In this document: positions 1 through 5,561 of the stretch, one piece after another | Position numbering within the stretch: position 1 is the first letter of the stretch | Layout: each line of letters starts with the position of its first letter | Assembly (NCBI GenBank): GCA_009885185.1 | Contig: VFLF01000150.1 | Location: forward strand, 1-7,998 | Length of the DNA stretch: 7,998 bases | Direction of reading: 5' to 3' | Origin: Nitrosomonadales bacterium | GTDB lineage: Bacteria; Pseudomonadota; Gammaproteobacteria; Burkholderiales; SG8-41 | Made by a program: the position numbers and the translations under genes | The notes under the pieces: model-generated | Database searches by the model: none | Told to the model about the DNA's origin: nothing | What the model saw: the letters and a program-made list of their open reading frames with translations, nothing else

Positions 1-660
1 AAGAACATCGGTTTCGATCCGGTGAAGGATCTCGCGCCGGTGACGCTGGTGGCGTCGCAGCCGAACATTCTTGTGGTGCATCCGGCGGTGCCGGCAAAAT
101 CGGCGCAAGAATTTATCGTTTATGCCAAGGCGCAGGCAGGCAAATTGAATTACGCCTCGTCGGGCAGCGGCGCTGCCGCGCATCTGGCGGGGGAGTTGTT
201 CAAAACTATGACCGGCGTGCGCATGACGCATGTGCCGTATAAAGGCGGCGCGCCGGCACTGATCGACGTGCTGGCCGGACAATGCCAGTTGATGTTTGCC
301 ACGGCGTTGGCGGTGCAGCCGTATCTGCAATCCCAACGCCTGCGGCCGCTGGCGGTAACCACGGCAAAGCGCATGCCTACGCTGCCGGATTTGCCGACCA
401 TCGCGGAATCCGGCGTGCCGGGATTTGAAGCGACCACCTGGCATGGCGTAGTTGCGCCGGGCGGCACGCCGCCGGCGGTTATCGCCAGACTGCATAGTGA
501 AATCAGCAAGGTATTGCAAATGCCGGATGTCAGCTCGCGCATCAGCGCGCAGGGCGCAGAGATCATCAGCGGCGCGCCGGCGATGTTTGCGGCTTATATT
601 CAAAGTGAAATTCCCAAATGGGCGAAAGTGATTAAAGATTCCGGCGCGAGGGCAGACTGA
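1..660 (+). CDS. Bug-family (TctC-like) tripartite tricarboxylate transporter substrate-binding protein, 5' truncated by window edge
   Basis: The frame is open from base 1, so this is the C-terminal 219 residues of a protein normally about 320-330 residues long; the signal peptide and first part of domain 1 lie outside the window. Visible family hallmarks are FDPVKDLAPV (residues 5-14), the HVPYKGGAPAL ligand-loop motif (77-87) and TIAESGVPGFE (133-143), all typical of Bug receptors. The family works in the periplasm, usually binding small carboxylates or related molecules and delivering them to TctAB-type permeases, though many Bug genes are orphans. No tctA or tctB is seen here. The GTG at 22 is an internal valine, not a start. 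It is followed after 1 bp by a ModA-like gene and is probably cotranscribed with it. The ligand cannot be read from the sequence. Confidence 0.94.
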   Translation, partial: KNIGFDPVKDLAPVTLVASQPNILVVHPAVPAKSAQEFIVYAKAQAGKLNYASSGSGAAAHLAGELFKTMTGVRMTHVPYKGGAPALIDVLAGQCQLMFATALAVQPYLQSQRLRPLAVTTAKRMPTLPDLPTIAESGVPGFEATTWHGVVAPGGTPPAVIARLHSEISKVLQMPDVSSRISAQGAEIISGAPAMFAAYIQSEIPKWAKVIKDSGARAD

Positions 661-661
661 A

Positions 662-1357
662 ATGGCGAATGTAAAAGTATTGGGCGCGGGGCCGGTCAAA
701 CGCGGCGTGACGCTGGTCGCGGCGGATTTTGAAAAGCAGACCGGTCACAAGATCACAGTTGAATTCACCGGTGCGCCGGGCGTGAAGGATCGCATACTCG
801 CGGGCGAGGCGGTGGATGTCATCGTGGTCCCGCGCGGCACCATGAATGATTTTGAGAAGGCGGGTAAAACGCTGGCCAACGCGCGCGGCTTGCTTGGGCG
901 TTCACGCATCGGCATGGTAGTAAAGCGGGGTGCGACGCTGCCCGATATGAGTACGGTGGATGCGTTCAAACAGGCGATGCTGAACGCCGATGAGATCGTA
1001 TGCAACGTCGCCAACAGCGGCAACTACGTGGTGGAGTTTCTGGGCAAGCTCGGCATCGGCGAAGCGACCAAAGGCAAGGTGCTGCAACTCGGCGATTCGG
1101 TGAAGGTGATGGATCATGTGGCCGCATCGCCGCGCAACGCGGTGGGCTCCGGGCAACTGGCGGAGATCAGCGAACTTGCCGACAAGGGCGTGGCGATCGT
1201 GCTTGCGGCGGCGCTGCCTGATGCGATACAAAGTGAGACTTCCTACGAGGCTGCTGTGGCGAGCGCGAGTGGTTCGCGGGAGGCTGCGGCTGAGTTTGTG
1301 CGCTTGTTGGCGTCGGAGGCGGGGAGAAAGCTGCTGGCATCGACGGGAATTGATTGA
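662..1357 (+). CDS. ModA-like substrate-binding-domain protein without signal peptide (paralogue 1 of 3)
   Basis: This 231-residue protein has the type 2 periplasmic-binding-protein fold related to molybdate receptor ModA. It starts directly with the first beta strand (VKVLGAG, residues 4-10). Other family landmarks are the AGEAVDVIVV strand (47-56), the GRSRIGMVV hinge region (79-87), LPDAIQSETSYEAAV (185-199) and the C-terminal GRKLLASTGID. The ATG lies 1 bp after the Bug stop, with GAGGG at 648-652 as a ribosome site. An in-frame TGA at 629-631 with no start codon between it and the ATG rules out a secreted longer form. Length equals a mature ModA domain. The position of the molybdate-contacting serine of ModA (AAASL) reads GAGPV here, so molybdate is an unlikely ligand. 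A cytosolic ligand-sensing or binding role is inference; automatic annotation would probably call it a molybdate-binding protein. Confidence 0.9.
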   Translation: MANVKVLGAGPVKRGVTLVAADFEKQTGHKITVEFTGAPGVKDRILAGEAVDVIVVPRGTMNDFEKAGKTLANARGLLGRSRIGMVVKRGATLPDMSTVDAFKQAMLNADEIVCNVANSGNYVVEFLGKLGIGEATKGKVLQLGDSVKVMDHVAASPRNAVGSGQLAEISELADKGVAIVLAAALPDAIQSETSYEAAVASASGSREAAAEFVRLLASEAGRKLLASTGID

Positions 1358-1365
1358 TTTTTTTC

Positions 1366-1372
1366 AAAGGAG
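1366..1372 (+). promoter_or_regulatory. Shine-Dalgarno site that fixes the start of the secreted ModA-like gene
   Basis: AAAGGAG lies 5 nt before ATG 1378. A TTG at 1354, overlapping the previous stop codon, is in frame but has no ribosome site in its favour, and it would put eight residues ahead of the signal peptide. The ATG at 1378 is therefore chosen. Confidence 0.8.
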
Positions 1373-1377
1373 CAACC

Positions 1378-2124
1378 ATGTATAAATGTCTGACCCTGAT
1401 GGCCGCTACACTCACGTTGAACGTAGCCTCACATGCCGCCGAAATTAAAGTACTCAGCGCCGGTGCGGTCGAGCCCGGCATCGAAGCCTTCGCGCATCAA
1501 TTGAAGCGCGACACCGGGCATGATCTGAAAATTTTGTTCAACACCGCGCCGCAGATTGCCAAGCGGCTGGCGGCGGGCGAGGTGTACGACATTTTGATTT
1601 CGCCGCCGGGGGCGGTGGATCAGGCGCTCAAGGACGGCAAGGTCGTGGCCGAGGGCCGCGTGCGCGTCGGGCGCGTGGGCGGGGGCGTGCATGTGCGCAC
1701 CAACGCGGCGTCGCCCAACATCGCCACCGCCGAGGCGCTGAAGCAGGCGGTGCTGGCGGCGGAATCGGTGGTGTACAACACCGCGTCCACCGGGCTTTAT
1801 CTCGACAAGCTGTTCGGCGAGATGGGCATTCTCGAGCAGATCAAGCCCAAGAGCACGCGCTACGCCAATGGCGCATCGGTGCTGGAGCATGTGATCAAAG
1901 GCAAGGGCAATGAGATCGGCTTTGGCGCGATCACCGAAATCCGCATGTATGAGCCGAAGGGATTGAAATATGTCGGCCCGCTGCCGGCCGAGGTGCAGAA
2001 CTACACGAATTACGATGCAGTGGTGATGGTCGGCGCGACAGCGGTCGATGCCGCGCGCGCGGTGTTGAAGATCATGGCGGCGCCCGCGTCCAAAGCGATC
2101 TTCGTCAAAGCGGGTGTTGAATAG
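1378..2124 (+). CDS. ModA-like periplasmic substrate-binding protein with signal peptide (paralogue 2 of 3)
   Basis: This 248-residue protein starts with a short signal peptide: MYK, a hydrophobic stretch (about residues 5-17) and a likely cleavage after SHA at 20. The mature domain begins EIKVLSAGAVEPG and matches its two neighbours: AGEVYDILIS (66-75), GRVGGGVHV (98-106), the STGLYLDKL helix (137-145), EIGFGAITEI (179-188) and LPAEVQNYTNYDAVV (202-216). The fold is that of extracellular solute receptors of the ModA group, so it should act in the periplasm. The usual ModA serine signatures are absent, so the ligand is unknown and molybdate is doubtful. It lies between two signal-less paralogues, 20 bp after the first and 2 bp before the third. 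No membrane or ATPase partner is encoded in the window. It could be an orphan receptor for a distant transporter or for a sensor kinase. Confidence 0.9.
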   Translation: MYKCLTLMAATLTLNVASHAAEIKVLSAGAVEPGIEAFAHQLKRDTGHDLKILFNTAPQIAKRLAAGEVYDILISPPGAVDQALKDGKVVAEGRVRVGRVGGGVHVRTNAASPNIATAEALKQAVLAAESVVYNTASTGLYLDKLFGEMGILEQIKPKSTRYANGASVLEHVIKGKGNEIGFGAITEIRMYEPKGLKYVGPLPAEVQNYTNYDAVVMVGATAVDAARAVLKIMAAPASKAIFVKAGVE

Positions 2125-2126
2125 CG

Positions 2127-2825
2127 ATGGCGGGCACGCTGAAGGTATTGTCGGCGGGTGCGGTCAAAAGCGGCGTGGCGCAATTGTGCGCGGCGTATGA
2201 GCGGTCGTCCGGCTGCAAGGTGGCGGTTGAATTCACCCAGGTACCGAAAATGAAAAAGCGCATCGCTGCGGGCGAGATAGCAGATGTGCTGATAGCGACC
2301 GGCGGCGCGATGGATGAGTTTGCCGCCGCCGGGAAAGTGGTGGCGTCTACGCGCGCGCTGCTGGGTCGCTCGCGTGTGGGGGTGGTGGTGCATCAAGATG
2401 CGCCCGCGCCGGATGTGTCGGATACCGAGGCGTTCAAGCGCGCATTGTTGGCGGTGACAGCGGTGGTGCATAACGATGCGTCGAGCGGCATTTACATTGC
2501 GGCACTGATCGACAAGCTGGGGTTGCGCGCCGCGCTTGGTGACAGAATCGTGGTGGTCAACAGTGGTTCCGCCATTATCGCCACCGTGGCGGAGCGCGGG
2601 CCGGGCGCTATCGGGATGGGACAAATTTCCGAAATCCGGGTGATGATCGATAAAGGCGTTGCCGCGAAGTTCGTCGCGCCGCTGCCGGATGCGATCCAGA
2701 ATGTGTCGACGTACTACGCTGCGGCGGCTGCGGGCAGTGCTGCGCCGGATGGGGCGGCTGCGTTGGTGCGTGAACTCACGTCCGATGCGGCGAAGAAAGT
2801 TTTCGCGGCGACCGGCATCGATTAA
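2127..2825 (+). CDS. ModA-like substrate-binding-domain protein without signal peptide (paralogue 3 of 3)
   Basis: This 232-residue protein is clearly related to the two preceding products, and closest by eye to the first. Shared blocks are LKVLSAGAVKSGV (5-17), AGEIADVLIA (48-57), LLGRSRVGVVV (78-88), GAIGMGQISEIRVM (160-173), LPDAIQNVSTYYAA (186-199) and the closing AATGID. It begins at the first beta strand. An in-frame TGA at 2118-2120, three codons before the ATG, excludes an N-terminal signal sequence. The start is 2 bp after the previous stop, so translation is probably coupled; no strong Shine-Dalgarno is visible. Two phenylalanine or leucine changes aside, the hinge and ligand loops match paralogue 1, which suggests that the two cytosolic copies share a ligand class. 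Function is unknown; cytosolic sensing, buffering or pairing with DenD are inferences only. Confidence 0.9.
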   Translation: MAGTLKVLSAGAVKSGVAQLCAAYERSSGCKVAVEFTQVPKMKKRIAAGEIADVLIATGGAMDEFAAAGKVVASTRALLGRSRVGVVVHQDAPAPDVSDTEAFKRALLAVTAVVHNDASSGIYIAALIDKLGLRAALGDRIVVVNSGSAIIATVAERGPGAIGMGQISEIRVMIDKGVAAKFVAPLPDAIQNVSTYYAAAAAGSAAPDGAAALVRELTSDAAKKVFAATGID

Positions 2826-2840
2826 TGCGCTGTTGATTCG

Positions 2841-3803
2841 ATGAAGATACTGATTACTGGCGGCGCCGGATTTCTCGGTCAGCGCCTCGCGATTGAGTTA
2901 CTAAAAAATAAACAAAAACAAATAGTTACGGAGTTGGTGCTGGCGGACATCGCGCCGCTGCGGGATGCTGCTTTGTTGGCTGACGCACGTGTACGCAGCG
3001 TTACCGGCGTGTTGCAACATCTGCTCGATGGCGACCTGATGCAAGGCGTTGATGGCGTGTTTCACCTCGCGGCAGCAGTCAGCGGCGAGTGCGAAGCGGA
3101 TATTGACGTGGGCTTGCGCGCGAATCTCGACACCACGCGCGCGCTGCTGGATGCGTGCCGCGCGTTAACGCAAACGCCGAAACTGGTGTTTGCAAGTTCG
3201 CTCGCGGTGTACGGGGGCGACATGCCAGACGTCATCGCCGACAACACGCTGCCGATGCCGCAAAATTCCTACGGCACGCAAAAATTCATCTGTGAACAAT
3301 TGATCGCCGATTACACGCGCAAGGGTTACCTCGATGGGCGCAGCGTGCGTCTGCCGACGGTAACGGTGCGCCCCGGCAAGCCGAACAAGGCAGCGTCGGG
3401 ATTCATGAGTGGCATCATTCGCGAGCCGCTGGCGGGCGTGGAAGCGGCGTGTCCGGTCGATCTGCAAACGGGCGTGTGGATTACGTCGCCGCGTTATGCG
3501 GTGGCGGGCCTGATCGCCGCGTTCGATACACCGAGTGAACAGTGGGGTGGTAGAACGGCCATGAACCTGCCGGGCTTGTCGGTGCGCGTGGCGGAAATGA
3601 TCGCCGCGCTGGAACGCCGCGCGGGAGCCGAGGTTGCCGCGCGCGTGTGCGTGCAAAAAGATGAAGCGATTTCAGCCATCGTCGGCAGCTGGCCGTGGCG
3701 GTTTGATACCGTGCGCGCACGCGGGCTGGGATTAAGCGGGCCGCCATCGATGGATGCCATCTTGGCCGAATATATCGCGGATTATCCGCAGGCCGTTAAG
3801 TAG
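2841..3803 (+). CDS. denD: D-erythronate dehydrogenase-like NAD-dependent short-chain dehydrogenase/epimerase family protein
   Basis: The 320-residue protein is an extended short-chain dehydrogenase. Its NAD-binding glycine motif is GGAGFLG (residues 7-13), with D36 ending beta strand 2 as the expected NAD-ribose ligand. Catalytic residues are the serine pair S119/S120 and Y144-x3-K148 in SYGTQK. The long C-terminal signature LPTVTVRPGKPN, GFMSGIIREPLAG and CPVD matches the DenD group. That family oxidises D-erythronate to 2-oxo-tetronate with NAD in the cytosol, the first step of four-carbon sugar-acid catabolism; the kinase and aldolase of that pathway (OtnK, OtnC) are not in this window. 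The gene follows the third ModA-like gene after 15 bp and probably belongs to the same operon. No clear ribosome site precedes the ATG. Residues 20-30 contain an A-rich, rare-codon patch. Family assignment is firm; exact substrate is inferred. Confidence 0.87.
   Translation: MKILITGGAGFLGQRLAIELLKNKQKQIVTELVLADIAPLRDAALLADARVRSVTGVLQHLLDGDLMQGVDGVFHLAAAVSGECEADIDVGLRANLDTTRALLDACRALTQTPKLVFASSLAVYGGDMPDVIADNTLPMPQNSYGTQKFICEQLIADYTRKGYLDGRSVRLPTVTVRPGKPNKAASGFMSGIIREPLAGVEAACPVDLQTGVWITSPRYAVAGLIAAFDTPSEQWGGRTAMNLPGLSVRVAEMIAALERRAGAEVAARVCVQKDEAISAIVGSWPWRFDTVRARGLGLSGPPSMDAILAEYIADYPQAVK
2898..2929 (+). other. A-rich, rare-codon in-frame patch inside denD
   Basis: About 30 bases with almost no G or C interrupt an otherwise GC-rich gene. 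They use rare codons (TTA, CTA, ATA, AAA, CAA) and encode LLKNKQKQIV. The patch falls between the first helix and second strand of the Rossmann fold, a variable loop in the family, so reading frame and fold are kept. A patch of similar composition and partial base match occurs at 7152-7192. Confidence 0.6.
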
Positions 3804-3811
3804 CGTTTCGT

Positions 3812-3828
3812 CACGCCGCGCAGGCGTG
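3812..3828 (+). terminator. GC-rich hairpin after denD, weak candidate terminator
   Basis: CACGCC and GGCGTG form a perfect 6-bp stem around a 5-nt loop, beginning 8 nt after the denD stop. No T-run follows, so it is not a canonical intrinsic terminator. It may instead stabilise the 3' end of the operon transcript or serve in Rho-dependent ending. It sits between the operon and the toxin-antitoxin promoter region, where an end of transcription would be expected. Confidence 0.35.
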
Positions 3829-3836
3829 GCAGTGGC

Positions 3837-3865
3837 TTGTCCAATGATTGCAAATATGCAATCAT
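3837..3865 (+). promoter_or_regulatory. Putative toxin-antitoxin promoter
   Basis: A -35-like TTGTCC (3837-3842) and a -10-like AATCAT (3860-3865) are separated by 17 bp. The -10 element lies in the right arm of the inverted repeat, so a repressor bound there would block RNA polymerase. The predicted transcript start falls at about 3872-3873, on the toxin ATG. The hexamer matches are moderate and no experiment supports them. Confidence 0.4.
3844..3865 (+). promoter_or_regulatory. Perfect inverted repeat, candidate operator of the toxin-antitoxin pair
   Basis: The arms ATGATTGCA (3844-3852) and TGCAATCAT (3857-3865) are exact reverse complements around the 4-bp spacer AATA. The site ends 7 bp before the toxin ATG. 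Ribbon-helix-helix antitoxins typically bind such palindromes in their own promoters, alone or with the PIN toxin, to repress the operon. The antitoxin encoded at 4298 has this fold, which makes it the obvious ligand. The site is much more AT-rich than its surroundings. Confidence 0.65.
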
Positions 3866-3872
3866 ATGTGGC

Positions 3873-4298
3873 ATGCAAGTGGTAATCGATACAGATGTAT
3901 TTGTTGCGGCGCTGTTGGGAACCGGCGCTGCGAACGCGGTGGTGGCGGCGTGCCTGGACGGGCGGTTGCATCCCCTGATGGGCGCGGCCTTATTCGCCGA
4001 GTATGAGGATGTGGTTGGGCGCGAAAAACTCTTTTCGGCGGCAAGACTGTCGCGACAAGAGCGCGATGCGGTTTTCGATATTTTTATCAGCGTCTGTAGT
4101 TGGACGCAGATTTATTATGGATGGCGGCCTAACCTCGCGGATGAATCCGATAATCATCTGATTGAGCTGGCGGTGGCGGGTGGCGCCGACGCGATTGTGA
4201 CGCGAAATGTGCGTGATTTACAGAAGGCGGAGTTACGATTTCCTGGCTTGACCGTGATGACGCCGATGCAATGTCTAAGTCAACTGAGGAGTCTCTAA
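3873..4298 (+). CDS. PIN-domain toxin (COG1569-type putative toxin of a type II toxin-antitoxin system)
   Basis: This 141-residue protein has the PIN nuclease layout: VVIDTDVFVAAL (3-14) with D6, E43 in the second helix region, and the signature WRPNLADESDNHLIELA (84-100) carrying D90 and D93. GADAIVTRNVRDL (104-116) ends with D115. These acidic residues should bind the metal ions of an RNA-cleaving active site, and all expected positions are filled, so it appears active. The WRPNLxDExDN signature points to the COG1569 PIN subgroup rather than classical VapC. The ATG at 3873 is chosen because the in-frame TTG at 3837 would place the inverted repeat inside the gene. No Shine-Dalgarno is visible, which fits a leaderless message. 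The stop codon overlaps the antitoxin start (TAATG). The RNA target is not predictable. Confidence 0.88.
   Translation: MQVVIDTDVFVAALLGTGAANAVVAACLDGRLHPLMGAALFAEYEDVVGREKLFSAARLSRQERDAVFDIFISVCSWTQIYYGWRPNLADESDNHLIELAVAGGADAIVTRNVRDLQKAELRFPGLTVMTPMQCLSQLRSL
4286..4291 (+). promoter_or_regulatory. Strong Shine-Dalgarno of the antitoxin gene
   Basis: GAGGAG lies inside the end of the toxin gene, 6 nt before ATG 4298. It decides for that start over the in-frame ATG at 4271. It also contrasts with the missing site before the toxin, which would favour antitoxin synthesis from a shared message. Confidence 0.75.
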
Positions 4299-4543
4299 TG
4301 GCAGCCTTGATTATTCGCTTGCCGGATGCAAAACGCGACCGGTTAAAATTGCTGGCGCGCTCGCGCAAGCTCAGTGTGACCAAGCTGATTGAGGAAATGA
4401 CTACGGCGGCATTGGCGGAATTCGACGCGCAAACGCGATTTGAATTGCGCGCCGCGCGCGGGGCGGGCAGAGTGAAACGAGGGCTTGCGTTACTTGCCAA
4501 GGCGCGTGGCGCCAAGGTATCGCCGAAGGCGCGAGCGAATTGA
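4298..4543 (+). CDS. Ribbon-helix-helix (CopG/Arc-like) antitoxin
   Basis: The small basic protein (81 residues) has a ribbon-helix-helix N-terminus: beta strand ALIIRLP (3-9), helix A from about 11 to 23 and helix B beginning SVTKLIEEM (26-34). Such proteins dimerise through the strand, which inserts in the DNA major groove. The tail (about 45-81, rich in R, K and A) would be the toxin-binding part, as in other RHH antitoxins. Its start overlaps the toxin stop by one base, so the two are translationally coupled. It probably represses the module through the inverted repeat at 3844-3865 and neutralises the PIN toxin by direct binding. The assignment rests on fold pattern plus context rather than on a close family match. 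Confidence 0.78.
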   Translation: MAALIIRLPDAKRDRLKLLARSRKLSVTKLIEEMTTAALAEFDAQTRFELRAARGAGRVKRGLALLAKARGAKVSPKARAN

Positions 4544-4561
4544 TTTCGCCCGCCAAGGACG

Positions 4562-4573
4562 GTAACGCGTTAC
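4562..4573. repeat. 12-bp perfect palindrome at the convergent gene ends
   Basis: GTAACGCGTTAC reads the same on both strands. It spans the stop codon of the minus-strand Bug gene and lies 18 bp after the antitoxin stop. There is no spacer or flanking T-run, so it is a poor hairpin terminator. It could be a protein-binding site or chance. Confidence 0.45.
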
Positions 4574-5547
4574 AAATCCTTGAGGCTCAAGCCCTTAACC
4601 TGCTTTTCCACCTGTAAATACTCGCGCGCCATCATCGCCTTGAATTCATCCGGCGACGCGGGCGGCACGGGCTCTGCGCCGTCGGCGGTGAGGCGTTTGA
4701 TCATCGCCGGCGTATTCAGCCCGGAGCTGATGGCCTGATTTAACGCCTGCACCACCGCGCGGGGCGTGCCGGCGGGCGCCACCAGGTTGTAGGCATTCGA
4801 TGCGCGGAAATCCGCCACGCCGGATTCAGCCACTGTCGGCATATCCGGCAAAAAAGACAAACGCTTGGTGCTGGTGACGGCGATGCCACGCAGCTTGCCG
4901 CTGTTGACGTGCGGCAGGGCGGACACCGCGCTGCTGAACATGGTGTGTATCTGCCCGCCGATGATGTCGAGCAGCGCGGGGGCGGCGCCCTTGTACGGCA
5001 CATGCACCATGCTCGTGCCAGTCATGGTTTTAAAGCGCTCCATGCTCAAATGCCCGGTGGTGCCCACGCCCTGCGAGCCGTAGCTCAGCGCATCGGGTCG
5101 CGCCTTGGCGTAGGCGATCATGTCCTTCACCGATTTGATCGGCAGCGATGGGTTGACCACCAGCACGTACCACTGTGCGGTCATCTGCACCACCGGTTCA
5201 AACGCGGTGCGCACATCGTATTTGACGCGCTTCATCGCGCCCACCAGCATCAGCGTGTCGGTGCTGTTGAGCAAGGTGTAGCCATCAGGCGCGGCGTTGG
5301 CGACGAGATCGGTGGCGAGCACCGTGCCGCCGCCCGGGCGGTTGTCCACCACGAAGGGCTGGCCGAGCTTTTCGTTGACGATCTGGCTCACCATGCGCAC
5401 CACCACGTCCGGGCCGCCGCCCGGCGAGATGGTGACGATGACGCGGATGGGTTTGGTGGGGTAGGCGGTGGGCGTTGTAGGTCGGGGCTGCCCGTGCGCG
5501 AGTGCGGTAGCGCACACAAACGCAGCCGTGACGCCCGCGCGCAGCAT
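4570..5547 (-). CDS. Bug-family (TctC-like) tripartite tricarboxylate transporter substrate-binding protein, complete
   Basis: This 325-residue periplasmic receptor has a short signal peptide with a likely cleavage after AHG at 19. The mature start YPTKPIRVIVTISPGGGPDVVVR (29-51) is the family's first strand and phosphate-like loop. Further landmarks are VVDNRPGGGT (66-75), APDGYTLL (86-93), HVPYKGAAPALLD (182-194) and PTVAESGVADF (237-247). Length is normal for the family. It should bind a small carboxylate-type solute for a TctAB-type transporter, but neither membrane subunit is nearby. The start is 14 bp after the stop of the LVIVD-repeat gene, with no strong ribosome site, so the pair is likely one operon with coupled expression. 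It is a clear but divergent relative of the truncated Bug gene at 1-660. Confidence 0.95.
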   Translation of the reverse strand: MLRAGVTAAFVCATALAHGQPRPTTPTAYPTKPIRVIVTISPGGGPDVVVRMVSQIVNEKLGQPFVVDNRPGGGTVLATDLVANAAPDGYTLLNSTDTLMLVGAMKRVKYDVRTAFEPVVQMTAQWYVLVVNPSLPIKSVKDMIAYAKARPDALSYGSQGVGTTGHLSMERFKTMTGTSMVHVPYKGAAPALLDIIGGQIHTMFSSAVSALPHVNSGKLRGIAVTSTKRLSFLPDMPTVAESGVADFRASNAYNLVAPAGTPRAVVQALNQAISSGLNTPAMIKRLTADGAEPVPPASPDEFKAMMAREYLQVEKQVKGLSLKDL

Positions 5548-5561
5548 GATACTTGCCGTGC

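Noticed and set aside
1354..1377. TTG start eight codons upstream of the secreted ModA-like protein
   Set aside because: AAAGGAG at 1366-1372 is well placed for ATG 1378, and the signal peptide starts naturally there.
2010..2624. Minus-strand open frame of 204 codons opposite the second and third ModA-like genes
   Set aside because: It spans the junction of two real genes on the other strand and has shadow-type composition.
2901..2909. A-AAA-AAT as a programmed frameshift site in denD
   Set aside because: The zero frame already gives a complete dehydrogenase with all motifs, no stimulatory structure was seen, and the A-run is only six bases long, too short to argue phase variation.
3837..3872. 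TTG start for the PIN toxin
   Set aside because: It would put the palindromic operator inside the coding region and has no ribosome site; the PIN fold begins right after ATG 3873.
4271..4297. ATG nine codons upstream for the antitoxin
   Set aside because: The strong GAGGAG is downstream of it and serves ATG 4298, from which the RHH strand begins directly.
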